64,000 nt of DNA from Adiantum capillus-veneris. Lineage: Eukaryota > Streptophyta > Polypodiopsida > Polypodiales > Pteridaceae. The notes beneath the pieces were generated by a model. The model saw only the letters and a program-made list of their open reading frames with translations. It was not told the origin of the DNA and did no database searches. The number at the start of each line of letters is the position of its first letter. Within the stretch, counting starts at the first letter, position 1. Where the stretch lies: contig CM043966.1 of the NCBI GenBank assembly GCA_014529385.2, forward strand, positions 42,973,037 to 43,037,036, in the 5' to 3' direction. Of the stretch, positions 33,388-44,780 are shown in pieces. The position numbers and the translations under genes are program-made.

Positions 33388-33397
33388 AGGAAGGGGG
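33388..33397 (+). other. P polypurine tract
   Basis: AGGAAGGGGG three bases before the 3' LTR, the normal plus-strand primer. Confidence 0.85.
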
Positions 33398-33400
33398 CCA

Positions 33401-33719
33401 TGTTAACCCTCACGGCTCACGGACACCCCATCACCTACGACGGACGTGTATTATGTATTTGGTAGAGTCACGTACCGGGCTTGTCGGACCAATAGGAAAA
33501 GGGTAAGAGTGATCGCCGATGAGAGGCGCACTCTAACTGGGACATTCAAGGGATTAGTTGGCTAAGCATGGGCGCCCAAGTGTGAATGGGGTGAGCTCAT
33601 ATAAAAGCTAACTAAACCTAAAATTCACTCATTCTCTCATTTGTGCAATAGAAGAGTGCTCTTGCTCCATCTCCATCTCCATCTTCTTCTTCTTCACCTC
33701 CTTGTGTGTGTGTGTGTGT

Positions 33720-33810
<91 letters not shown>

Positions 33811-34052
33811 TGTGTGCGATCGGGCATTACGAAGGCACGACGGCGCGAAGCGGTTGAGCACGGCACGACTGCATCTTCTTCTTCATCGCGGCGAGGAATC
33901 CATCACGAAGGCGAGCGCAGAGCGGTGAGTGACACACCCTTTGCTCTCTTGAGATTGCTAGATTAGTCTTGCTATGTGCTTGGAGCCATTTGTGGCTCGC
34001 ACATGGTGTATCGGCAAGTCCCTTGCTTTGACAGTGCGGCAAGGAGCGCACA
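33401..34052 (+). repeat. P 3' LTR (652 bp)
   Basis: Same ends as the 5' LTR (TGTTAACCC to GAGCGCACA), followed by AGTCC at 34,053-34,057. It is 61 bp longer, almost entirely through the (TG)n-(AG)n tract at about 33,703-33,808. TATA box at 33,600-33,606. Confidence 0.95.
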
Positions 34053-34057
34053 AGTCC
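34053..34057. repeat. Target-site duplication of element P, right
   Basis: AGTCC, identical to 20,634-20,638. X copy 1 resumes directly after it. Confidence 0.93.
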
Positions 34058-34737
34058 TTCACTTACGCACAATGCACAATAAGATGAGATCACATATCCT
34101 CAACAACAAAAACCCTTCATAAAAGGGTGCCATCTTGTAAAGCTACGACATATGCTTTTAGAGCTACACCTTCTTTTTGAAGAACCCCTCAAAATCTTTC
34201 TTGCATGGTATATTGTTTTCTATGCATTTGTGTATGCATATAGGATGTCCCATCATTGGACATATTGAGTGGACTACAACAAGCAAACAAACTTTCCATA
34301 TTGCTACCCTTATATTTGGTGCCATCTTATTTGTATATTCATCGGTAAATAATCCCTTCTTATGCTAATAAATACTCCAATAATGCATGTATCTCAAAGA
34401 CACTTTTTTCCCAATGGGTTTTTTCCCTTTGGTCATCCAGGTATTAGACCCTAATTTAGATCCGCACTTATCTACTTCTCTTGTACATACTCTTAATAAA
34501 TAATGAGCATACCTCGCCATAATGCTGCTACAATGGACAATGCAACATCATCTACTCACATTGAAGGTATCCATAAGTTTGAACATTCAAGATGCTACAA
34601 TGGAATGAACCTCACCAATAGACTCATCAACCAATGAAGATAGTACAACCCATCGAGGACCAATCAACAACCTTCCAATCTCCATGGACACTTTTTGACA
34701 GTGCCCGAGGATGGTCACTAAAATCGAAAGAGGAGAA
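34058..34737 (+). pseudogene. X copy 1, internal region (right part)
   Basis: Resumes the X sequence after the P insertion and matches about 48,213-48,951 of copy 2 (shared phrases GCACAATAAGATGAGA, AGAACCCCTCAAAAT). Non-coding 3' part, ending in the purine tract AAAGAGGAGAA before the LTR. Confidence 0.75.
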
Positions 34738-35631
34738 TGTTAACTAAGTTGACATAAATTAACAGGATCTGCTAAAGGTCCAAGCCTAGAAATTGCACAT
34801 CAAGGATAGGTACAAAGAAGCAATAAAGATTGAATTTATACATTTTTTCAATATGTCCGTGTTTTGTAAATTTCTGATTTATTTCAATCCATTGTAATAA
34901 TTGTGATTTGTTACAAGATCAATGAGAGTTCCAAGTTGTAAAGAACATGTCAGTTAGTGTGCCTAGATTGCAGATATAGTAAGTGTGGAGGCTTAAAGGC
35001 CTTGGGCACCTGGAAATTTCACATTTTAACCCTAGGTATATAAGACAGTGTGTAAATTAAATTAGGGTTCTCAGCCTTGTTGTTGAGAGCACCTCTAGTG
35101 AGAGCTCATGTGGTATGTGGCTATGGAGTCCGTGATCTTCTCCTTGCTCATGTGACTTGATTAATATTAATCAAAGCTCATAATTCTCTTTCACTATTCC
35201 TCGTTCACTCTCTTTTTATTATCATTGATGATTTTGTTAACTAGATATTAACTAATTAGAGAATAATTGCTCTCTAATCTTGTGTAATTACTCTCTATTC
35301 TTTGTGTGTGCATGTAAATTTGATTGGAGCTTGGAGCTTGATAGATCTATGTGCGTGTGCTTACAATTTGTGTGTTGGATTATGGGATTAGTGATATTGT
35401 GCACGTCAGTGCAATTGTCATTATTTGTAATTCAGTTGATCTAGGTCAGGAGAAGTGGATGTGGATATTGCCAATCTTGTAGCTTAGCCCCTTTATATGT
35501 CAAGAAGATGACCTCATAGAGTTAACCATTTGTGATGTCATGATTAGCTCACTAATCTTGTGTGAGTGTTTCCACGCTCTAGTCGGGTAGCTCATCACTA
35601 TTGGAGATATGCTACAATGCCACCCCCAACA
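34738..35631 (+). mobile_element. X copy 1, 3' LTR (894 bp)
   Basis: Begins TGTTAACTAAG right after the purine tract and ends CCCCCAACA. It aligns with 48,952-49,869. TATA box TATATAAG at 35,037-35,044. The next bases AGTGG would be the target duplication, but the left partner was not found. Confidence 0.75.
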
Positions 35632-37459
35632 AGTGGCTATGTATGCTAGTTTTGGTGCTTCTCTTGAAGATCTATGTAAATCTATTTTGCATTTTTAGGT
35701 CCATCATAGGATTTTCTGGGCTTCCTTAGCTCTCCAATTGGCCATTGTACCATGATTCTCCTATCTTGGAGTGTGTACTTTTTTAATGAGATGGAATGTG
35801 GATTGTATTGCTTCCCTTGTCAGTTTCTAATTCCATCTTTGTTGTCTAGACCTCTTTGAGTGCCCATTTTAGCTCCCTATAGTTTGTTTTTCTCTGTGTT
35901 ATGAAAATTTACACCTCTTTCTCGTCCGTTTTTGCTCTTTGATTTTGATTTTGGTCCATCTATGTTCATATTCTTGGGCTAAGTAGCATTATTTTTTATT
36001 CAAGAGACGAGTAATATGCTAAAAACGGGCGTATTATTTGTTGACCTAAATTAATCAACCGTTTATATGATGCCACGTCAACAAATTTGGCCTTCCGTAT
36101 AGTCTCTTGTTTTTTTGATCGAAAAATACTTCGATCAATTTTTTTTTTGATCGGAAGACTTTGTTCAAAGACATCTTTGATCGAAGAGATGTTTGATTGA
36201 AAAAAAAAAACCTATATAATGCGGCAACGCGTCCTCTCAAGCTAATTTGACATAACAAAAGGTAATCCATGTGAGAAATGTGCAAAACAAAAAAAATTAT
36301 AATTTGAAATCCATTATCTTTAAAATAGTTTTAAAATAATTTTTTAATAAAAATTAATTTAAATTGTTGATCAAAATTTGACTGAAATTTGTTTTTAGGG
36401 TCAAAAAGTATAAGCTTTGTATTGTGTGTAGAGCTCAGACTCTCACTCATTGCAAGGTGTTTATTTTATAGGAGTCACTTGCTATGTGCTTAGTTTACTG
36501 ACACATGGAATTGAATTAGTGATATAATTTAGAGGTTGTCATTGTGTATAGAGTGTACTCTCACATGAGGTAATCAATTTGCAAAATATAATATAAAAGG
36601 TCAGTTTTATATAGTCCAGTGCACGATTTTGACATACAGAGATTCTCTCACCTCAAAGTGAACAGATATGTAGGAATTTGTTTGTCTTGTGTAGAGCCAT
36701 CACATTATGCTATCACTGTAATTAAAATATAGGAATATCATGTCCAAATATATTGATATTTATCTTTATTTGGATTTCTAGATCTATCGTACTATGTGAT
36801 TGTACATGTGCAACAACTGCACATAGTTAAGCGCTTAAAGATCTATCATGGAGTGTGAGAACATTATGTTCGCTATTCAAATAGATATGGCAATTGTCAA
36901 GGTCTACAATTGATTATCATGTTATAATGAGAATCACTTCCAAGACTTGATTAATATTTTTTGATATTGTGATGTGTGAAAGCCGTAAGCTTGCACTTTT
37001 GATAAATCAATATACTGCAATGTGAAATGATGTGATTTATATGTATTGATTTTTATAATTGATTAAGATTATTGATTGTCATAATGTGTGAACGCCAAAA
37101 GCTTGCACTTTAATAAATTGATGTCGTGCAATGTGAACATTGTGATTAAAATGTTTGTCTTAAGTGATTATGTCATTATGTGTTTGGAGTGATTGTGATT
37201 CAAATTTTTGTCTTAAGTGATTATGTCATTATGTGTTTGGAGTGATAATTTGATTGACATGAGTTTATACATGGAGAACAATAGACCATCATTGCTTATT
37301 GTAAATTTATAATGTAGCTTGAGTGTAATTGATAATATAGACAGATTTTGATCACTAGATTGATAGATAGAGCATTGCTTGTGTAGTTTGTTGCTTAAAT
37401 TGTTTTTGACCTTGAAATTGATAGCTGAATTTGTTATTGCCAACATATTAAATTCAGCT
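35632..37459. other. No supported gene; short repeats upstream of the hAT relic
   Basis: At 36,110-36,190 there are several TTTGATCGAA-like units before a TATATAA at about 36,212; a similar arrangement occurs at 58,775-58,855. Two diverged ~112-bp units share AAGCTTGCACTTT (about 36,988 and 37,100). A unit containing TCTTAAGTGATTATGTCATT is duplicated at about 37,153 and 37,209. No coding content is convincing. Confidence 0.5.
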
Positions 37460-39545
37460 GCTAACAGATTATCCTTGTGCAGTATGATGAAAGTACACGA
37501 GTAGAGTTATGTGCACAAGCTGCATGCCGGGAGGAAGAACACATCTTAGAGTCAAAGAGCATATTTTTTAAGTCCCTAGAAATGTGTCGGAGTGTACGGC
37601 CCAGCCGAAAGATGTTTATGTTAGATTTCCCAATTACTCTCGCATAGCAAAGAAGAATTTTGCAGCTAAAAAGAATGGTGGTGCTCTTAAAGAAGTTCCA
37701 ACGGATGTTGAAATGTCTATTGGCAATGAGGAGATGAAGCATGTGTAGAAGCAAGCGAATGATTATACTCCTCAATCAACTCCTCTTGATGGGAACGCTT
37801 CAACGTCAGCAGTTGGCCCTATCACAAGCCAGTAAAGCATCATCTAATGGGCAGATGCTCTACGAGGTGTTAGACAAGCAGTGGTTGCTTGAGTTGCAAG
37901 TGAAATGAATGCAAGCTTTTGTGGCCTATGGTATACCATTCAATGTTATGAGCAACCCCATATTTCAAGATGCTTCGATGAGAAAAATAAAAAAAGGGTT
38001 TGTGCTTCTTTACAACAAGATGCACACAGAATACTTAGATAAAGTGAAAGATAGTACTAAATCCATTCTCAAGCACACGGTGGTAGACTTTGTTCCTGAA
38101 TATGGTTGCACTATAGCATTAGATGGATGGACTAACTATCAAAAGAAGCCGCTAATCAATGTGATGTTTTTCAATCCTTAAGGGTCCATGTTTATAGAAG
38201 CTATTGACACCTCGTTGAAAGAAAATACGAGCAACTATCTAGAAAGGGTATATGAGCGTGCAATAGCAAGGGCAGGTGGCCAAAGCATGTGACAAAAATT
38301 GTCACAGAGAATGCATCTAACTACAAAGCTGCAAGAATGGCTATTCAAGTTAAGTACCCATAGATTACCTGGGTGCCATGTGCAGCTCATACTCTTAATT
38401 TTCTTTTAAAGAGCATTGATAAAATGGCTTGCATAAAACAAACTCTACTGGATGCAAATCATGTCAATAGAAGCTATTGACACCTCGTTGAAAGAAAATA
38501 CGAGCAACTATCTAGCAAGGGTATATGAGCGTGCAATAGCAAGGGCAGGTGGCCAAAGCATGTGACAAAAATTGTCACAGAGAATGCATCCAACTACAAA
38601 GCTGCAAGAATGGCTACTCAAGTTAAGTACCCAGAGATTACCTGGGTGCCATGTGCAGCTCATACTCTAGATTTTCTTTTAAAGAACATTGATAAAATGG
38701 CTTGCATAAAAGAAACTCTACTGGATGCAAATCATGTGAAATTTATCAGAGAACGTCAAAATTTTTATGCTCTTTTTTGAACAAAGTCACCCAATAAAAC
38801 TCTACAAATATTTTGTGCCACAAGGTTTGCTACTGTGTATTATGTTCTTGCCACCTTGAAGAATTGAAGCCTGCCTTGATTCAAACTATAGTTGATGGAC
38901 GATGAGATGCATGGCTCAACAAATATCTTGGCTATCCAGAAGTAGCTACAAGATGTGTATAGCTTGTGAACTCATGAGTTTTTTGGCGTAATGTAGAGAG
39001 GATTGTCATTCTCGCAAAACCATTTGTATATATTTTGCAAACAATTGACAAAGACTCTTTCCTCCTTTGTCAAATTTATTGGTATATATCAGAGGTCGTA
39101 TACAAAGTAAAAGAGCATGTTGGCTTTGGTGCAAAGGACAAAGTTGTCATAATCGCAGCTACCAACAAGCAATGGGTGCAATTGCATATTTCGTTGCATG
39201 GTGCGACAGTTGTATTAGATCCTAAATTACAAATGCATCAACAATTGGCCAACAAAGAAGTCATGACCGACTTCAAAACAATGTGCTCTCAACTCTTGGG
39301 GCCGGAGGATGGGAAAGTCGCTTTTCATCAACGAGTTGATTATGATAATAAAATTGGTATGTTTTAGGACAAACATGGACTGCGGAGTAATGGCATTTCT
39401 AGAGACAAGCATAGCAATATGTCAGCACATATTAGCCTCCAGGAGCAGTTCATTGCTGTCCATTCAACAATTTGGTGGGATAATAGACACTCGATAGACA
39501 ATATGGCCAATATTGCCTGTAAAGAGCTTCTCTTGCTAATAACCT
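37460..39545 (+). pseudogene. hAT-type transposase relic (DUF659 group)
   Basis: Plus-strand pieces in order: FVAYGIPFNVMSNPIF and YGCTIALDGWTNYQKKPLIN (37,918-38,160), VTKIVTENASNYKAAR and WVPCAAHTLDFLLK (twice, about 38,290-38,420 and 38,562-38,690), LHGATVVLDPKLQMHQ (39,197-39,244), and GVMAFLETSIAICQHILASR (39,386-39,445), the hAT C-terminal dimerisation block. This order is that of plant hAT transposases with a DUF659 domain. Frame breaks and stops occur throughout, and a 273-bp tandem duplication lies in the catalytic region. Terminal inverted repeats were not identified. Confidence 0.85.
38194..38738 (+). repeat. 273-bp tandem duplication in the hAT relic
   Basis: Units start ATAGAAGCTATTGAC at 38,194 and 38,467 and differ at about eight positions. 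The period equals 91 codons. Both units share the same frame break before VTKIVTEN, so the gene was already broken when it duplicated. Confidence 0.93.
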
Positions 39546-40220
39546 TGATTCAGTGGCGGATCCTATGAGCAAAAATCCATGTACACAGCAGCTATCTGAT
39601 CAAGTTCAGATGGATGTAGATGATAGACATCAGTTTGGTATTGTAGCCAACACAAACCCTCATTTTTCCTTGGCGCACTGATAATATATTCACATCTTCT
39701 CAAAGGTCTTTTGTGCAAGAGGCAGTTGAGGTAGAAACCACATATAACAAGCGCGACTCCAGCTCGACAACACTGCAAGGTTCGTTATCTGCATCCAATT
39801 TTCCACGCGCATGCGTTTGCTTGGCGCAACACATAAATGCTACTGGGCAGGGCACGGCTTCCGTTTCTTATAATTTTTTGGAGAGACCACAATGCCAACT
39901 CTCCACCATACTTTTGTATGGCACCTCTGTATGACGTGCACTGTATACTTTGCACTTTCAATGTATGACATTTCATTGCAAGATAACATGTTTAACTATT
40001 CACACTGATTTTTTGTAGCTCGACTCAAAAATCGGCCTTTAAATTGGACAATCAAAAAGCAGCATCACAATATTACAGGTTAGAAAAGCACCTCATTTAT
40101 TGTTGCAGGTCATTTATGCTTTATTTATTTTCTTGTTTTAGAAATTTTTGCATTGAAAAAAGGAAAATATTATAATTATAGAGGAGCTATCCATGTTACA
40201 AAGGCAGATATTAGCTATCC
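39546..40220. other. No supported gene
   Basis: Sequence between the hAT relic and the helicase relic. No motif recognised. Confidence 0.4.
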
Positions 40221-40969
40221 ATGTTAATCCAAACAACATTTTACCTTATCATAAGACAAAATGTTAACGTAACAAGGAACATATTGGCAGATCCCTTCAA
40301 CAACAAATGTGTTCTCTTTCTCGATGATCTTGCCCAACTACCCCCAGTTTGTAGTCATGCACGGGAGCTTTGTAACACATGCCATATCACAAGCTCGGTT
40401 CACTTTCTACATGCAACTTTCTATAGGATATCATGCTCTGTAAGACATGCAATGGACCCTAAATTGCTTCAGTTCTTGACCATTATTCGTGAAAGAAAAC
40501 CAGCTGTAGTTGAGATCAATTGTACCTTGGGTACATGTATTATAGATGAAGCAAATATGCATGACTACTTCAACAACTCTACTTCGATAATTTGTACTCA
40601 CACAGATGAGACTTCCAATACTATAAAAACCTAGCCTTGAGTAAGTTGCACAATCAAACTGACATTAACAAAGTTGAAATACAGACGAACAGGGGTAACA
40701 TAAATGTCCTTCAGTAGTGGATCCTAGAGCCTAAGTTCAACGAGCTAGATTTGATCGCAATTGGCATGTGTTGCATGATCACTGAAAACACTAACTTGAC
40801 AATCGTTGTGGCAAATGGTGCAACATGCATTGTCGATGCCATAGCACAAAACAAAGAAGGTGAGGTTACATGTATTGCTATCCTCATTTATTGTACTCGA
40901 AATAATCACAAAAGAAGAAAGGCAAAACACAGTCAACGTCCACCTTCTATGCTACCAACCATTCGATGA
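40221..40969 (+). pseudogene. Pif1-like helicase fragment
   Basis: VLFLDDLAQLPPV (40,311-40,349) is the Pif1 Walker B/motif region, followed by FYRISCSVRHAMDP and FLTIIRERKP, the usual block after it, and, in another frame, GMCCMITENTNLTIVVANGA (40,760-40,819), matching the C-terminal domain (GMRVMLTKN...NGA type). The N-terminal Walker A part is absent. It could derive from a cellular Pif1 or from a Helitron Rep-helicase. The part from 40,692 on is repeated at 53,144. Confidence 0.72.
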
Positions 40970-41039
40970 AAATTTTCTTTTTTGAAATACTTTCCGTTTG
41001 CAAGAATTTACATGTAGCACGTATACTAGAAAAAAACAT

Positions 41040-41540
41040 TCATCAATAGACAACCTTGCTTGGATATAATCTCAACTGTAGTTATCCCTATAATCTCGAA
41101 TAATTGATGCACTTAACTTTGTCTCCTCCCATAAACATTATTTCAAATGTATATCCCTTTCGCGCAGTGCCGCCCTTGCCAAATTAGTCATGCTCTTGTT
41201 TCCTTCAATGCTAGATACTAAATGTCAATTTGCATATGTCCTATGTATTCTATAGACGTTCTATAGGAAGACCCACCAAGCAAGACTAGTTCTGGATTGC
41301 CAAACCGCTTTCAAAACTGTAGTTCTCACTATACAATTTCAGTCAAGAGATCCTCATTGTACATGCGTCTAGAGCCTATAGCTAGGTCACGTCTGCAGAT
41401 AGTGCCGGTGAATTCTTTGATTTTTGGACATCCCTAGAATAGGTGCGTAAGGGATTCATTAGGGTGTTTGCATTTGACACAGGTGCCATCGCCTAAGCCT
41501 CTAGCTTTTGCCTTCTCACCAACAATTTTTACAAATTTTT
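41040..41540 (-). pseudogene. LINE pol C-terminal (zf-RVT-like) fragment, copy 1
   Basis: Minus-strand reading near 41,425-41,520 gives GTCVKCKHPNESLTHLF, a stop, then GCPKIKEF, matching the C-x2-C...H-L-F-x-x-C zinc-finger at the end of plant LINE polyproteins. Upstream coding is decayed (MTNLARAALRERDIHL). Copy 2 is at 55,440-55,945. Confidence 0.6.
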
Positions 41541-42119
41541 GCATTAATTTTTGATTAATTTTGAAAAAAATTGATATCTTGCGATCTTGACGAGCTGTTT
41601 CGTGTGCGTATTTATGGAATCATTTTGAGCGCATTTGTGCCTTTCTTGGTCGAGTTTTGAGCATTTCGCTATTTTCGGGGGTCGGGTTGTTGATATTGTT
41701 GCAAATCGTGTTTTTGAGAAAATCTGCTATTTTTGGTGTGCTTATGCGTGTCAAAAGTGTTTGATTGTGAATGCCAATAATTTTTTATATTTCTAGAAAT
41801 TTTCAAGATTTTTAAAGATTTTTTGGCATTTTTTTGGATTTTCGGGTGATTTTTAACGTTTTCGACTAATTTTCGGACTAAATTTGGTATTTTCAAGCAT
41901 TTAAAAATTAAAGAATTTGCTTCGACGAGCACCGACGGTTGATCTCGAGCCTGGGCGTACACTTCGGCAAATTTTGACGGTTGTGCAGACTCAGTGGTCA
42001 AATTTCGAGCTTCGGTTCCGGAGCACTATCTTTCGGCGCATGAACTCTCTCTCGCTTGCCTCCTCGGATAGATCTTTCGGGTCTCTTGGGATAGTTTCCT
42101 ACGACGTTAAAATAATCTT

Positions 42120-42316
42120 CTTCTTCTTCTTCCTCTGACTGGCTGCTGCCGCATAAAACTCTCTCTCTTTGTGGTGTGAACCCACCCCATCACACACACA
42201 CACACACTCTCCCACTCTCACTCTTCTCTCACTCACTCTCTCCTCCCGACTCATGATTATTAACCCTCTCTCTAACACACTCTCTCTCTCTCTCTCTCTC
42301 CCCCCGATTATTAACC

Positions 42317-42383
<67 letters not shown>

Positions 42384-42510
42384 CTGCCCGTGATAGATGG
42401 TCCCTGCAATAAGTCAACCACCCACACACACACACTCACTCACACACACCCTGATAGCGCACGCGGGCCGGCTTGTCTCTCTCTCTCTCTCTCCCTCTCT
42501 TGTGTAGCGC
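42120..42510. repeat. CT/CA-rich microsatellite block
   Basis: Runs of (CTT)n, (CA)n and long (CT)n in the composite unit. Ser/Leu-rich ORFs on either strand are artefacts. Confidence 0.9.
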
Positions 42511-42699
42511 GCTGCAGCCTGCCTCGTCAGCACACGTAACTTTCTCTCTCGTCTCCGCTGTCCTGTACCGCTAGCCCGTTGACTGCCCTGCGCTTGTACG
42601 ATCTCCCTCTCTCACGGCTTCTGTTGCGCACTAGGGCCCCTCTGTGAACTCTCGCTACACGCCAACACAGCCCTGCATCACCCACAACAAGTAAGCAAA

Positions 42700-43370
42700 T
42701 AAAATTTAAACATTTGATTTTAAAATTTTTAATTTTTAGTTTTAAGAAAATAAAATAGGAAAATAAACTTAAAAAAAAGGGGTCTTCAAATTCATAAAGA
42801 TAAAAAAATCACAAAATAAAAAGAAAAATGGTTTTAAAAATTACAAAAAAAGAAAACTCATCAAAAGTTTACATAAAATCAAAAACCTTATAAAAAACTC
42901 CTAAAAAATAAAAAATTGTTATGATAAATCACAAAGCATCGTAAAATTCATAAAAACTCATACGAAATTCATAAAAAATCATAAATTGATCAAAAACATC
43001 ATTATAAAAAAAAATTCAAAAAATTCACAGAACCTTTAAAATTTTCTAGAAAAATTTCAAAATTCATCGAAAACTTCCTTAAATATCAATACTTTTCCAA
43101 AAAAATAAAAAAAAACATAAAAATTTCAAAAATTTAAAATTTCACAAAAAATAATAAAATTGAAAAGAGAGAAGTCGAAAAAGAGAAAAAAAGGGGGGAC
43201 GAAAAAACAAACAAAAATTAAAAGCCAAAAATCAAGCCTGGGAAAATCACACACCACAAAGCGAGCAAATCAAGAAGAAGCGAAGCAAATTAGCAGAAGA
43301 ACAGCTGAGAACGACCAACTCAAAGCTGTTTGAGCGGGAGACAAATTTCAAAATTTTGCACATTAGAAAT
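42700..43370. other. A-rich non-coding tail of composite unit copy 1
   Basis: Very A/T-rich, many short AAAATTCATAAAAA-like phrases, no ORF of interest. The matching tail in copy 2 is 57,280-57,944. Confidence 0.7.
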
Positions 43371-43536
43371 TGGCTAGTGCAATAATTGCATTGCAAATTG
43401 AGCTTCCAATTGCACGAACAGGGGCCACTCACATGTGATTGCAGATTAGGTTAGTAGGAGCAGGAGAAATTATGCTAATCAATATCAAAATCTACTAGAA
43501 GACAATTTTTATAGACCAAGACAACATGGACTCAAC

Positions 43537-44780
43537 ATGGACTCAAGTCGAGCCGAGAGTTCAAGTACAACAAAGCAAGCTAGTAGCAGTGGCAACATAG
43601 GCACAAGTGCAGCATACCAGAGTTTACAACTATATGGCTACAATGGAGATAAACTCTTATATGCAAATTCACGAGGCCATAGATACCTAATGAGCAGCAA
43701 AAGCAACACAGGAGCCAAGATCCTATTGATCAGAGTAAAGCAAGATTAAGAGAACTCCCAGATGCTCACAGATTTCAGTGGAGGCAGGTATTGCAAGCTC
43801 AAGGATGAAGTGCAGATAGAAGTGCAAAAAGTCAACCCAAGTGTTTATCCAGATATCTGCACAAGCCAGTAAAACATACATTTGGTACATATGCAATCAA
43901 GGTCATTGTACATAGATTGTAGTGGTCAGATCTATAGTCGAGAACTAGAATTGCAAGATCCAACAGATCAACCAATAAAAGCCAGCCTAATTGGAGAACC
44001 AAGCCAAAGACGGTACAAAGGTCAAGATGGAGCATTCTACAACTTGATGCTTAGTGTTCTAAAAGAAGATGCCGTCAACTTGGCAAGCACAGAAACAAAA
44101 ACAAAAACTTCTCAACAAGAGATTGACATGACAGAGCATATGAAATACCACCAGTCATGGCGTATTTCTTAGATTGTGGAAGAAAAGGTGGACATTTTTC
44201 TAAAGATTGTCCAAAAAATCTAGACAACAGGGACACATCAACTGCCAAGCAAGGTATAAAGAAAATTGGAAATGCAAATCTCGATGTAAGTGCATCTAAC
44301 TCGTCACTTTTAATGCAATCAGATGATTCTGCATTACCGTTAGAAGCACCAAGAAAAACACTGCAAGTTCAAAATGAGCATAAAGATGCATAGACACCTG
44401 AAAAGCTTAAAATTGATTCTTTGAACAACAAATTCCTACATGATCTGGTCAAGGTGTCCATATATTGCTGGATGTTGAAAAGAATTTTAGGTTTGCAAAT
44501 GATTCTGCATCCACTTCCACAAGTGTGCAATCATTCACGAATCTAAGGGACACATCAAACAGAATGACGTTAGCATTGTATGGAACCCATAATTCATATG
44601 CACACTATGTAGACAAAAAAGGACAACTGTACAAAAAGGATCAACTAGTGTTTGAACGGCCCATGTACCAACTCATAGAAGTGCATCCAGTGATCGATAA
44701 GAAAGGATGGTTTATTTCAGAGGGAAGAATCTATTATAGCCCATCCTCTCTAGAGCTGAAGGATATTATCTGAGGGAACC
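43537..44780 (+). pseudogene. X copy 2 gag-like region with Y-D-G-Y repeats and a zinc knuckle remnant
   Basis: Plus-strand ORFs 43,537-43,749, 43,882-44,172, 44,157-44,393 and 44,465-44,773, in shifting frames. Repeated motifs: YANSRGHRY (43,660-43,686), YIDCSGQIY (43,909-43,935) and YVDKKGQLY (44,606-44,632). Around them, L-x-LYG precedes two copies by a constant distance, and an IGEPSQRRYKGQ block recurs further on as IGDPWDRQYQGQ. CGRKGGHFSKDCP (about 44,175-44,213) looks like a damaged CCHC knuckle. The arrangement is consistent with gag, but no capsid domain is recognisable. The 5' LTR is absent. Confidence 0.6.

Larger units (their letters stand above)
20639..34052 (+). mobile_element. 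Element P: complete Ty3/gypsy LTR retrotransposon (13.4 kb), non-autonomous
   Basis: Bounded by two LTRs, a 5-bp target duplication, a tRNA-Asp primer site and a polypurine tract, and inserted in X copy 1. Order: LTR, leader, gag, protease, truncated RT, RNase H, integrase, second protease-like domain, W-x-P-K ORF, two small ORFs, LTR. The LTRs show about a dozen substitutions over roughly 540 comparable bases by eye, so this is the youngest dated insertion in the window. The catalytic RT core is deleted. Several stop codons interrupt gag. It has a single RNase H, unlike the left element. Confidence 0.95.
40692..43370. repeat. Composite repeat unit, copy 1
   Basis: Homologous with 53,144-57,944. 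It runs from the middle of the Pif1 fragment (GGGGTAACATAAATGT) through a minus-strand LINE fragment, a CT/CA-rich GC-richer stretch and an A-rich stretch, ending near TTCAAAATTTTGCAC. Copy 2 carries an extra 1.9-kb insertion and an extra 154-bp duplication. Parts lie in opposite orientations, as in elements that gather gene pieces. Helitron-type ends could not be proved. Confidence 0.8.

Noticed and set aside
33618-33866. Leu/Ser/His-rich ORF on the minus strand (also 42,169-42,435, 56,780-57,345 and 4,780-5,100)
   Set aside because: These frames stay open only because they cross dinucleotide microsatellites.
42990-43370. Helitron 3' terminus near the end of the composite unit
   Set aside because: Copy 2 has a GCCG...CGGC mini-hairpin and CTAG, but spacing and the following base do not fit CTRRT, and copy 1 lacks CTAG there.
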